Assembly: GCA_009618505.1 (NCBI GenBank)
Contig: WJOQ01000378.1
Span: forward strand, 1-14,935
Reading direction: 5' to 3'
DNA from: Clostridia bacterium
GTDB lineage: Bacteria; Aerophobota; Aerophobia; Aerophobales; AE-B3A
Length of the DNA stretch: 14,935 bases
Under the pieces are notes generated by a model that was not told the origin of the DNA, did not search any database, and saw nothing but the letters and a program-made list of their open reading frames with translations. Both the position numbers and the translations under genes were made by a program. Below, piece by piece: positions 7,784 through 14,935 of this stretch (its first letter is position 1; every line of letters starts with the position of its first letter).

Positions 7784-9505
7784 TTAAATTCCCCGTTTAG
7801 TGTAACTCGTATGTAATAAGTGATGTGATTTCTCTCCCAGGGGCTGGCCAAGAAACTCCTCGTAGAGTTTGATTATGGCCGGATTCTGGTGAGATTTTCT
7901 GATTGCCATCGCCTTATCCTCCTGGTAAATAGCTGCAATTCTCTTTTTCCTCACCTCATAATTCGGGACTATGGGCTCTCCTCCTCCACCAATACATCCA
8001 CCGGGACAGGCCATAACTTCAATAAAGTGATACTCACACTCACCTTTCCCTATTTTATCAAGAAGCACTCTAGCATTAGCCAGACCATGGGCAACCGCTA
8101 CTTTCACCGTGATTCCATCAATCTCAATCTCTGCTTCTCTTATCCCTTCCCATCCCCTTACGCTATGAAATTCTACGTCGGTCAAAACTTTGCCGGTCAC
8201 AATCTCATAAGCTGAACGTAATGCTGCTTCCATAACTCCGCCAGTATTTGCAAAAATGGTCGCCGCACCAGTGGATATCCCCAGGGGCTCATCAAATTTT
8301 TCCTCAACTAAATTGACAAAATCAATTCCCGCTTGCTTTACCATACGAGCAAGTTCTCTGGTAGTAAGAACGACATCGACATCCTGCTGTCCGCTGGACT
8401 TCATCTCACTCCTTTCTGCCTCGAATTTCTTGGCAGTGCAAGGCATAACTGAGACCACATATATTTTATGCGCCGATAACTCAAGTTTTTGTGCGTAATA
8501 AGTCTTTGTTATGGCTCCAAACATTTGCTGAGGAGATTTGCAAGTAGAAATATGGTCTAATAACTCTGGATAGTAATGTTCCATAAACTTTATCCATGCT
8601 GGACAACAGGAAGTTGTCATGGGCAATGTTTCCTTATTCTTTATTCTCCTTATAAGTTCATTTGCCTCTTCCATAATAGTAAGGTCAGCACCAAATTGGG
8701 TATCAAATACTCTATCAAAACCCACTCGGCGAAGAGCAGCAGCCAGTTTTCCGGTACAACGGGTTCCCGGCTTAAGACCGAACTCCTCCCCTATAGCAGC
8801 TCTGATAGCAGGAGCAGTCTGAACAATAACAAACTTCTCAGGATCGCTTATAGCCTGCCATATCTCATCAATATACTCCTTCTCATATATGGCACCTACA
8901 GGACATCCAACAATACACTGACCACAAAAAGTACAGGGAACATCCTTAAGTTCCAGGTCAAAGGGTGGAGCTATGACGGTTTCAAACCCCCTTGCCTGTG
9001 GGAATATCACGCCTACTCCCTGAACCTGATGGCAAATGCTTATACATCTTCGGCAAAGAATACATTTTTCAGTATCTCTTATTATGCAAGGATTGGATGA
9101 ATCGACCCTGGCCTTTGATTTCTCCCCCGGGTATTCTATATCCCTTAAACCCATTTTATTAGCTAGTTCTTGTAGTTCACAATTGAGATTTCTTATGCAG
9201 GTAGAACACTCCATAGGGTGATCAGAAAGGATTAACTCCAGAACGCATTTTCTTGCTTCTTGTAAAACAGGAGTATTAGTTCTAACCACCATTCCCTCTG
9301 ACACCGGGTAGACACAGGAGGCCTGCAATTTAGGAGAGCCCTCTATTTCTACAATACAAAGACGACAAGCTCCTATACTTTGAATTTCAGGTAAATGGCA
9401 GAGAGCAGGAATCTTTATTCCTGCTTTCTTTGCTGCATCGAGAACAGTTGCATCCTTATCAATGCCAACCTTGATTCCGTCTATGGTTACGTTAACTTCC
9501 TTCAT
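7784..9505 (-). CDS. hndD: [FeFe]-hydrogenase catalytic subunit (HydA/HndD type)
   Basis: This 573-residue protein catalyses reversible H2 oxidation and proton reduction in a soluble multimeric complex. From the N-terminus it has a [2Fe-2S] domain (Cys36, 47, 50, 64), a His-ligated [4Fe-4S] site (His96, Cys100, 103, 109) and two [4Fe-4S] clusters (Cys148, 151, 154, 158 and 191, 194, 197, 201). The H-cluster domain follows. All three H-cluster signatures are intact: TSCCPAW with the proton-relay Cys300 and ligand Cys301, MPCTAKK with Cys356, and ACPGGCIGGGG with Cys500 and Cys504. Length and order match the NAD(P)-linked HydA/HndD subunits. The ATG follows AGGAG at 6 nt spacing, 29 nt after hndC. 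Because every ligand is present it should be active, provided the HydEFG maturases, not seen here, are encoded elsewhere. Confidence 0.97.
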   Translation of the reverse strand: MKEVNVTIDGIKVGIDKDATVLDAAKKAGIKIPALCHLPEIQSIGACRLCIVEIEGSPKLQASCVYPVSEGMVVRTNTPVLQEARKCVLELILSDHPMECSTCIRNLNCELQELANKMGLRDIEYPGEKSKARVDSSNPCIIRDTEKCILCRRCISICHQVQGVGVIFPQARGFETVIAPPFDLELKDVPCTFCGQCIVGCPVGAIYEKEYIDEIWQAISDPEKFVIVQTAPAIRAAIGEEFGLKPGTRCTGKLAAALRRVGFDRVFDTQFGADLTIMEEANELIRRIKNKETLPMTTSCCPAWIKFMEHYYPELLDHISTCKSPQQMFGAITKTYYAQKLELSAHKIYVVSVMPCTAKKFEAERSEMKSSGQQDVDVVLTTRELARMVKQAGIDFVNLVEEKFDEPLGISTGAATIFANTGGVMEAALRSAYEIVTGKVLTDVEFHSVRGWEGIREAEIEIDGITVKVAVAHGLANARVLLDKIGKGECEYHFIEVMACPGGCIGGGGEPIVPNYEVRKKRIAAIYQEDKAMAIRKSHQNPAIIKLYEEFLGQPLGEKSHHLLHTSYTKRGI

Positions 9506-9534
9506 CTATCTCTCCTTTTAATTTTAAGAGAAAA

Positions 9535-12500
9535 TTAATCAACTTTGATATCACAGCCAAGGCATCGGGATGCCTCACAACGAGCCTCACTTTCACTATA
9601 GCTCCACTCGACCTCAGTAAAGCTCTCTATATTACTTTTTACTCTATTCTTGACTTTTCTAACCCTGGCTTGAACTTCTGGGCTTTCTGAGCCTGGCATC
9701 ATTTCATCAAGTTTTTTTTCCTTTCTGATTCTTTCCTCAATAACTCCTTTCCCACCCAGGTACTTATCTATAGAAATAGCTGCCTTTATTCCATCCCCTA
9801 TAGCTTCGATGACAGTAGCCGGACCCCTCACCACATCTCCTCCTGCGAATATACCATCTTTGCTAACTCGAAGATTACCCGGGTCTGCTAATATAGTTCC
9901 TCTTCTGCTGAGCCTGGCTTCAAAATAGTCCGTGATAAAGGAAGTATCAGGACGCTGACCTATAGCCTCAATTACCAAATCAACATTCATAGTAAATTGG
10001 GAACCTTCGATAGGCACCGGTCTTCTTCTTCCTGAGGAATCAAAATCTGCCAGTTTCATTCGTAGGCATTCTATTTCGCCTACTTTTCCATTGCCAATAA
10101 GCCTCACCGGATTGGTAAGAAAGTGCATATTCACCCCTTCCTGCTCAGCTTGATATATCTCATCGGAATGGGCTGGCATATCTTCTCTTCTTCTACGATA
10201 GACAATATTCACCTCATCTGCCCCCAGACGAAGAGCTGACCTGGCCGCATCAATAGCAGCATTGCCTCCTCCAACAACTACTGTCCTGCCGGTTATCTCT
10301 TTTATTTTACCAATATTTACATCCTGCAGAAAATTTGCTGCTCCCACTACATTATCCAGTTCTTCCCCATCAACTCTTAGTTCCAGGTCCTGATGAGCTC
10401 CAGTAGCAATAAACAGTGCCTGATACCCCTTATCAAAAATTTCGGCCAGGCTGACATCTTTCCCTATACGAACTCCGGTTTTTATCTCAACGCCAACTTT
10501 CTTAATTGCCTCGACTTCCTTTCTTATAATCGCACGAGGTAGCCTGTACTCAGGAATCCCTGCTACCAGCATACCACCAATTATAGGAAGAGCCTCGAAC
10601 ACAGTAACCCCATATCCCATTCTGGCCAAATGATAAGCACAAGTCAGCCCGGCTGGACCTGAACCGACTATAGCTACTGATTTTCCATTTTTCTCCTGAA
10701 TAGAAGGCAAAGGATAACCGCCATTATTGAGTACGTAATCAGCCGCATACCTCTTTAAATCCCTTATAGCAAGTGCTTCCTCTATATCTTGTCTTCGACA
10801 TTTTGTCTCACAGGGATGATGGCAAACCCTTCCACTTACCGCAGCTAGGGGGTTTCTCTCCCTTATCAAAGCAACTGCCTCCTCATACTTACCCTCAGAG
10901 ATAAAAAAGACATAGCCCGGAATATCAATCTCTGCAGGACAAGCATGCTGACAGGGTGATTGGAACAAAGCCTGACATACAGCAGCCGGACACTTTTTAT
11001 ACTTTATATGTTGCTCATATTCCTCCCTGAAATGCTTAATTGTGCTTAAAACCGGATTGGGAGCTGTTTGTCCTAATCCACACAAGGCAGTTCTCTTTAT
11101 ATTCTCTCCCAATTTTATAAGACGCTCTATATCGCCTTCTTCTCCTTTGCCCTCAGTTATGCGGGTTAGAATCTCTAGCATTCTTTTGGTGCCAATACGG
11201 CAAGGAGGACACTTTCCGCATGACTCTTCCTGAATAAAATCGAGGAAAAAGCGAGCGATATCCACCATACAGGTGTTTTCATCCATTACGACAAGTCCTC
11301 CCGAGCCCATTATTGCACCAAGCTCCTGGAGTGACTCATAGTCAACAGGGACATTCAGATGTTCTTTAGGAATACACCCTCCCGAAGGTCCTCCGCATTG
11401 GACTGCTTTAAACTCTCTCCCGTTAGCAATTCCTCCCCCTATATCATAGATAATTTTTCCCAGAGGTATTCCCATAGGAACCTCTACCAGACCAGTATTC
11501 TTTATATCTCCGGCCAGAGCAAATATCTTGGTCCCCTTGTTTTTTTCGGTTCCCAACTGAGCAAACCAGGAAGACCCTTTAGAAATAATCAAAGGAATAT
11601 TTGCCAGAGTCTCTACATTATTTATTACTGTAGGTTTATTCCATAATCCTGACTGGGCAGGGAAAGGAGGTCTGGGACGAGGTTCACCTCTTTTACCTTC
11701 AATGGAAGCTATTAGAGCTGTTTCTTCCCCACAAACAAAAGCTCCTGCTCCAACCCTTATATCAACGTCAAAGGAAAATTTAGAATTGAAGATGTTCTTT
11801 CCCAAAAGTCCAAATTCTCTTGCCTGCTTGATAGCTGTCTCTAGCCTTTCCACTGCCAGAGGATATTCTGCCCTCACATAGACATACCCCTGTTCTGCTC
11901 CTATGGCGTAAGCACCTATAGCCATACCTTCGATAATACTGTGCGGGTCCCCTTCTAAAAGACTTCTATCCATAAATGCACCAGGATCACCTTCATCCGC
12001 GTTACAGATAATATATTTCTGACCAGATTTAGCTCGCCAGGCAAATTCCCATTTAACTCCCGCGGGAAAACCCCCACCCCCTCGTCCTCTTAATCCAGAT
12101 TTCTTTATTTCCTCAATAACCTCCTCAGCTTTCATTGAAGTTAAAATTTTTGCCAGAGCCTGGTATCCCTCAGCACCTATGTATTCTTCAATTTCAGCAG
12201 GGTCTATAACTCCACAATTTCTCAGTACATTTTTATGTTGAAATCTGAAGAAATCCATTTCCTGGAAATGGGCAATTTTACCGTCTCCACTGAGAGGCTT
12301 ATAAACAAGATTTTCTACGACTCTTCCCTTAAGAAGATGCTCTTGTACAATTGAAGGCACATTCTCTGGAGTCAACTTCTGGTAAAATATCCCCCCTGGA
12401 TGAACTATTGCAATTGGACCAAGGTCACAGGCTCCCACGCAGCCGGTCTCAATAACCTTTATTTCCTGGTCCAATTTCTCCTTCCTGATTTCCGAAATAA

Positions 12501-12582
12501 AAATATCCCTTATCTGTCTACTCCCTGAGGATAGACACCCGCTTCCGCCGCAAACCAAAACGTATGACCTGTATGTTTTCAT
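9535..12582 (-). CDS. hndC: HndC/NuoF-like flavoprotein fused to a GltD/NfnB-like NADPH oxidoreductase
   Basis: This 1015-residue fusion starts with a thioredoxin-like [2Fe-2S] domain (Cys11, 16, 48, 52). A NuoF-type FMN/NADH domain follows (RGRGGGGFPAG at 165-175, NADEGDPG at 194-201) with its [4Fe-4S] site at Cys455, 458, 461 and 501. Usual HydB/HndC proteins then end in a short 2x[4Fe-4S] ferredoxin domain. Here the linker CPAAVC (531-536) leads instead into a GltD/NfnB-like half. That half has Fe-S cysteines 544, 548, 587, 591 and 595, an FAD motif GSGPAG (640-645), a second nucleotide site GGGNAA (771-776) with YRRRRE typical of NADPH binding, and AGGD at 913-916. It ends with a cysteine tail (1002, 1007, 1010). 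It should pass electrons between NAD(H), NADP(H), ferredoxin and the hydrogenase. The ribosome site is weak (AGTGAG). No in-frame start lies upstream, because a stop is close. Confidence 0.94.
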   Translation of the reverse strand: MKTYRSYVLVCGGSGCLSSGSRQIRDIFISEIRKEKLDQEIKVIETGCVGACDLGPIAIVHPGGIFYQKLTPENVPSIVQEHLLKGRVVENLVYKPLSGDGKIAHFQEMDFFRFQHKNVLRNCGVIDPAEIEEYIGAEGYQALAKILTSMKAEEVIEEIKKSGLRGRGGGGFPAGVKWEFAWRAKSGQKYIICNADEGDPGAFMDRSLLEGDPHSIIEGMAIGAYAIGAEQGYVYVRAEYPLAVERLETAIKQAREFGLLGKNIFNSKFSFDVDIRVGAGAFVCGEETALIASIEGKRGEPRPRPPFPAQSGLWNKPTVINNVETLANIPLIISKGSSWFAQLGTEKNKGTKIFALAGDIKNTGLVEVPMGIPLGKIIYDIGGGIANGREFKAVQCGGPSGGCIPKEHLNVPVDYESLQELGAIMGSGGLVVMDENTCMVDIARFFLDFIQEESCGKCPPCRIGTKRMLEILTRITEGKGEEGDIERLIKLGENIKRTALCGLGQTAPNPVLSTIKHFREEYEQHIKYKKCPAAVCQALFQSPCQHACPAEIDIPGYVFFISEGKYEEAVALIRERNPLAAVSGRVCHHPCETKCRRQDIEEALAIRDLKRYAADYVLNNGGYPLPSIQEKNGKSVAIVGSGPAGLTCAYHLARMGYGVTVFEALPIIGGMLVAGIPEYRLPRAIIRKEVEAIKKVGVEIKTGVRIGKDVSLAEIFDKGYQALFIATGAHQDLELRVDGEELDNVVGAANFLQDVNIGKIKEITGRTVVVGGGNAAIDAARSALRLGADEVNIVYRRRREDMPAHSDEIYQAEQEGVNMHFLTNPVRLIGNGKVGEIECLRMKLADFDSSGRRRPVPIEGSQFTMNVDLVIEAIGQRPDTSFITDYFEARLSRRGTILADPGNLRVSKDGIFAGGDVVRGPATVIEAIGDGIKAAISIDKYLGGKGVIEERIRKEKKLDEMMPGSESPEVQARVRKVKNRVKSNIESFTEVEWSYSESEARCEASRCLGCDIKVD

Positions 12583-12592
12583 AGTTGTGTCT

Positions 12593-12621
12593 CACTTATC
12601 AATCACTGTTGATTTCTAGTG
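12593..12621 (-). promoter_or_regulatory. Possible hairpin between hndB and hndC
   Basis: On the minus-strand transcript, CACT (12618-12621) can pair with AGTG (12593-12596), and ATCAA (12609-12613) with TTGAT (12598-12602) around a 6-nt loop. The structure overlaps the hndB stop codon and covers the only Shine-Dalgarno-like stretch (AGTGAG) before hndC. It might tie hndC translation to that of hndB, but the stems are short. Confidence 0.3.
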
Positions 12622-12975
12622 AGTAAGCTCCTCCACTATCCTTCCTTTTATGAGATGCTCCCGAAACACTCTACGCATTTTCTGATCATCCATATGATAA
12701 TATCTAACCGGGGATTCACCTGCCCTGATAACCGTAACAATAGGTTCCCTGTCACATAGACCAATACAACTTGATTGAGCAATGGTAACTTCAGGAGCAT
12801 CATCCCGGCCCACTTCTTCCAGAAGAGCACTCATCACTCCCCGTGCTCCCGAAGCAATTCCACAGGTTCCCATATGAACTATAACCTTGCTCTCCCCTTC
12901 TTCTTTCCTTATTCTTAAACCCCCGCGCTGTTGTTCCTTTATTTGATTGAGTTTCTCTAAGGTTATTTTTTCCAT
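12616..12975 (-). CDS. hndB: HndB-like (2Fe-2S) ferredoxin domain subunit
   Basis: This 119-residue protein is like HndB, the small accessory subunit between NuoE-like HndA and NuoF-like HndC in NADP-reducing hydrogenases. It has the thioredoxin-like ferredoxin pattern MGTCGIASGA and SCIGLC. Only three cysteines are present (38, 70, 74), and His34 lies where the first cysteine of related domains falls, for example Cys11 in HndC. Whether it holds a [2Fe-2S] cluster is therefore open. An ATG at 12999 would overlap hndA. The ATG at 12975 is preferred because AGGAG lies 8 nt upstream, and it gives the MEKITLEKL start expected for the family. It begins 16 nt after hndA. Confidence 0.88.
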   Translation of the reverse strand: MEKITLEKLNQIKEQQRGGLRIRKEEGESKVIVHMGTCGIASGARGVMSALLEEVGRDDAPEVTIAQSSCIGLCDREPIVTVIRAGESPVRYYHMDDQKMRRVFREHLIKGRIVEELTH

Positions 12976-12991
12976 CTGCAGTTCTCCTTTC

Positions 12992-13495
12992 TTACTCATA
13001 ACTTGCCAGAATTCTCGCTACTTTATTAGCACTGACTCTGGCATAGATATCCTCATCCACTCTTAAAACCGGGCTAAGAGCGCAAGCTCCCATGCACCGA
13101 TTAATCTCTAAAGAAAATCTCCTATCGGCAGTAGTCTCTCTAACCCCGACTCCCAGCTCTTTTTGGATAGCAGCAAGTATCTTCTTACCCCCCTTCACAT
13201 AACAGGCTGTCCCTAGACACACTCTTACGGTATGCCTGCCCTTAGGAAAGAGAGTGAAAAAGGAATAAAAAGTAGCCACACCATAAACCTCACTGAGGAA
13301 CACATTGGTCTTCTGGGCAACATACTCTTGAACTTGCCTGGGAAGATAACCAAACAACTGTTGCGCTCTGTGCAAAAGCAAGATTAACGCACCAGGTTGG
13401 TCCTGATACTTATCGACCCATTTTTCAAACTCAGCCAATTTTTCTTTCTCTTCCTCACTCAGCTGGATTAGCTCTTTTTCTTCTACTGCTTGCAT
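12992..13495 (-). CDS. hndA: NuoE/HndA-like [2Fe-2S] subunit of the hydrogenase
   Basis: This 167-residue protein is the NuoE/HydC/HndA-type electron-transfer subunit. An N-terminal helical region (about 15-85, with the family pattern LPRQVQEYVA and YGVATFYSFF) precedes a thioredoxin-like fold. The four [2Fe-2S] ligands are Cys93 and Cys98 (CLGTAC) and Cys134 and Cys138 (CMGAC). It docks on the NuoF-like subunit and takes part in electron transfer in Hyd, Hnd and complex I type machines. The ATG follows AGGAG at 6 nt spacing, 17 nt after the GHKL ATPase gene. It is the first of the four hnd-type genes, and their order is the same as the classical hndABCD operon. Confidence 0.96.
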   Translation of the reverse strand: MQAVEEKELIQLSEEEKEKLAEFEKWVDKYQDQPGALILLLHRAQQLFGYLPRQVQEYVAQKTNVFLSEVYGVATFYSFFTLFPKGRHTVRVCLGTACYVKGGKKILAAIQKELGVGVRETTADRRFSLEINRCMGACALSPVLRVDEDIYARVSANKVARILASYE

Positions 13496-13512
13496 ATTCT
13501 TCTCCTTTGACT

Positions 13513-14112
13513 TTAAACTAAATCTATTCTAGGTGAATAACCAAATACCTGTTTGAAGACTTTTTTTCTCTGTCTGGCAAGACTAGAAAATCCCTTCTCT
13601 ATATCCTGGGACAACACGGCAAAAGTACCCTTCTCCTTCAAACAGCACTCTCCTCCAACTTTCTTTATTTCACCAGTATCTAGCCGATAGCACACATTCT
13701 CTACCCGATGCTGATATACAATATTCAGTCCAGGATTAGCTGAAATAATACAGATTAGGGTAGAGGCAATATCTCCCAAGGGGGGACGGTCAATGTGGCC
13801 ATACTGGAAAACTACCTTTACGGTCGTCCCTTCTCCCGGTCGAGAATCTATGCTTAATTCTCCATGGCACTGTTTTGCCTCAATCCTCAAAAGAGGAAGA
13901 CCCAACCCTACCTTCCTGCATGTTCTTGTGGTAGTAAACGGATCAATAATACTCGAGCTCAGTTGGCTATCCATTCCCACGCCATTATCAGCAACCGTTA
14001 TGCACAGTTTATCTTCCTTAATATTTTCTTCTATTGAAATGTCTACTCTGGTAGCTTTTGCATTAATAGAATTCTCCACAATATCAAGAATATTCAAAGA
14101 AAGATCGTGCAT
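13513..14112 (-). CDS. Stand-alone GHKL ATPase (histidine-kinase-like ATP-binding protein)
   Basis: This 199-residue protein carries a Bergerat-fold ATP-binding domain in its first half. The N-box is ENSINA (13-18), the G1 box is DNGVG (42-46), an FTTTR lid motif follows, and the G2 box is GLGL (69-72). There is no HisKA dimerisation domain or phospho-acceptor histidine, so it is not a conventional kinase by itself. The second half (about 105-199) is not recognised and includes three cysteines around 141-157 (CYRL and GECCL). From memory, genes of this kind next to DRTGG-domain proteins recur near NuoE/HydA hydrogenase genes of anaerobes, so a regulatory role toward the hydrogenase is inferred. 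It could act with the single-domain response regulators nearby. The AAGGAAGGGG site precedes the ATG closely. Confidence 0.85.
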   Translation of the reverse strand: MHDLSLNILDIVENSINAKATRVDISIEENIKEDKLCITVADNGVGMDSQLSSSIIDPFTTTRTCRKVGLGLPLLRIEAKQCHGELSIDSRPGEGTTVKVVFQYGHIDRPPLGDIASTLICIISANPGLNIVYQHRVENVCYRLDTGEIKKVGGECCLKEKGTFAVLSQDIEKGFSSLARQRKKVFKQVFGYSPRIDLV

Positions 14113-14148
14113 TTCCCCTTCCTTAATTTAGACTGGTAACTCTGGCTA

Positions 14149-14493
14149 TTATTTTTCCTCCAAAAAGTGCAATTGATAAATCCTACCTGCTGCCTCAAAA
14201 CAGGGCATCGATGTTGCTAGGAAGACTACCCCTTCTTCTTCTGCTTTTTTCACCATTTCCGAGATAGGCTTCTTGCCGTTAACCAGAAGAATAGCTGGAA
14301 TTCCCTTAAGCGAAGCAAGGGCAACTATGGTTTGATGGCTCTGCTGAGTTATCCATAAATCCCCTTCCGAAGCATTGGCCAATGTATCACTCATAATGTC
14401 AGAGACGTAACAACCTACAATCTTGATATCTGTGTTCAGTTTAGGTGTTAAATTTTGCAGCTTCAAGTAATTTATTATTTTCTTGAGCTTCAT
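14149..14493 (-). CDS. DRTGG-domain protein
   Basis: This 114-residue protein consists almost wholly of a DRTGG-type domain, known from phosphotransacetylases and from small proteins next to [FeFe]-hydrogenase genes. The diagnostic run is VSDIMSDTLANASEGDLWIT followed by QSHQTIVALASLKGIPAILL, and a late SMPCFEAAGRIYQL segment. The domain's function is not established; ligand sensing is a common proposal. A TTG start at 14508 is possible, but the ATG at 14493 is preferred because GAGGA lies 8 nt in front. It lies 36 nt before the GHKL ATPase gene, consistent with a two-gene regulatory unit ahead of hndA. Confidence 0.85.
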   Translation of the reverse strand: MKLKKIINYLKLQNLTPKLNTDIKIVGCYVSDIMSDTLANASEGDLWITQQSHQTIVALASLKGIPAILLVNGKKPISEMVKKAEEEGVVFLATSMPCFEAAGRIYQLHFLEEK

Positions 14494-14540
14494 ATACCTA
14501 TTCCTCAAATTCGTCTTTGCTGGTAACTAAACATCTTCCT

Positions 14541-14935
14541 CTAGTTTTTATTTGGAAGAATATCTACGTCACTGGACTCAAACAAGAAACAATTGGTCGA
14601 TTCCAATGCAGGTGCTGGTCGCTCCTCTACTATTCTGGCCGGTCTCTGTGAAAGAATATATACTCTATTACTTAATCTCAGAGCTTCTTGGTAGTTATGA
14701 GTCACGAGCAGTATGCCTGGATGTTCTTTTTTTCGTATTTGTAATATAATCTTCTCCATCACCGATACCGTTTCACCATCCATCGATTTGAAGGGTTCAT
14801 CTAAAAGCAGAATATGGGGCATTATAGAAAGAGCTCTGAGCAAGGAAACTCTCTGTTTCATCCCTCCGCTCAACTCAGAAGGAAAACAATGAGCAAAGTC
14901 CTTCATCTCTGCTTGGTCAATCAGCTTTTCTCTTA
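14541..14935 (-). CDS. ABC transporter ATP-binding protein, C-terminal part (cut by window edge)
   Basis: The last 131 residues of an ABC ATPase are visible; the frame is open to the window edge, so the Walker A half is missing from view. The ABC signature LSGGMKQR, Walker B ILLLDEP, a D-loop (KSMDGET) and the H-loop histidine in VTHN are all present. The pattern fits nitrate, sulfonate or taurine-type importers (SsuB/TauB-like), but the substrate cannot be told. An internal ATG at 14906 is not the real start because the reading frame continues upstream with ordinary ABC-type sequence. It ends 47 nt before the DRTGG gene, so it may belong to the same transcript or be the tail of a separate transporter operon. 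Confidence 0.88.
   Translation of the reverse strand, partial: REKLIDQAEMKDFAHCFPSELSGGMKQRVSLLRALSIMPHILLLDEPFKSMDGETVSVMEKIILQIRKKEHPGILLVTHNYQEALRLSNRVYILSQRPARIVEERPAPALESTNCFLFESSDVDILPNKN

Noticed and set aside
8576..9100. Plus-strand open frame of 174 codons opposite hndD
   Set aside because: It lies wholly antisense to a hydrogenase gene with all cluster motifs intact, and its translation has no recognisable domain or good ribosome site.
12648..12830. Second minus-strand frame of 60 codons inside hndB
   Set aside because: It overlaps hndB out of frame and has no ribosome site or recognisable protein.

Overview
The window looks like a piece of chromosome from a strictly anaerobic, hydrogen-metabolising bacterium. 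It encodes an oxygen-sensitive [FeFe]-hydrogenase of the multimeric NAD(P)-linked type, an NADH/NAD+ sensor (Rex) and several redox-linked signalling proteins. The DNA is moderately AT-rich by eye, and most genes have strong AGGAGG-type ribosome binding sites. I cannot place the species. A clostridial lineage or an uncultured anaerobic phylum would both fit, and this is inference only. No RNA genes, CRISPR arrays, insertion sequences or phage genes were seen.

Layout. All genes except the first are on the minus strand, so transcription runs from right to left. From the right edge: the C-terminal part of an ABC-transporter ATPase (cut by the window edge), a DRTGG-domain protein, and a stand-alone GHKL ATPase. 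Then come four hydrogenase genes in the hndA-hndB-hndC-hndD order, and a single-domain response regulator. Gaps in this run are 16-47 nt, so it is probably one operon. A 120-nt gap with a possible promoter and three consecutive palindromes separates it from a second run: rex, a second single-domain response regulator and a membrane histidine kinase with an extracytoplasmic Cache-type sensor. After a further 122 nt comes an 852-residue PHP-type (CehA/McbA-like) metallohydrolase. At the left end, a plus-strand amidohydrolase-family protein converges on it across a 297-nt gap.

How the genes may work together. HndA, HndC and HndD form the recognisable core of a soluble electron-bifurcating or NAD(P)-coupled [FeFe]-hydrogenase, with HndB as the accessory ferredoxin-like subunit. 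The striking point is that HndC is fused at its C-terminus to a complete GltD/NfnB-like FAD and NADPH module. That module replaces the C-terminal ferredoxin domain usual in HydB/HndC. The fusion suggests a complex that links H2, NAD(H), NADP(H) and ferredoxin in one machine. It would combine features of Hyd/Hnd hydrogenases with those of Nfn/Stn transhydrogenases. Rex, two REC proteins, a histidine kinase, a GHKL ATPase and a DRTGG protein surround it, so the locus appears heavily regulated. The hydrogenase maturases (HydE, HydF, HydG) are not in the window.
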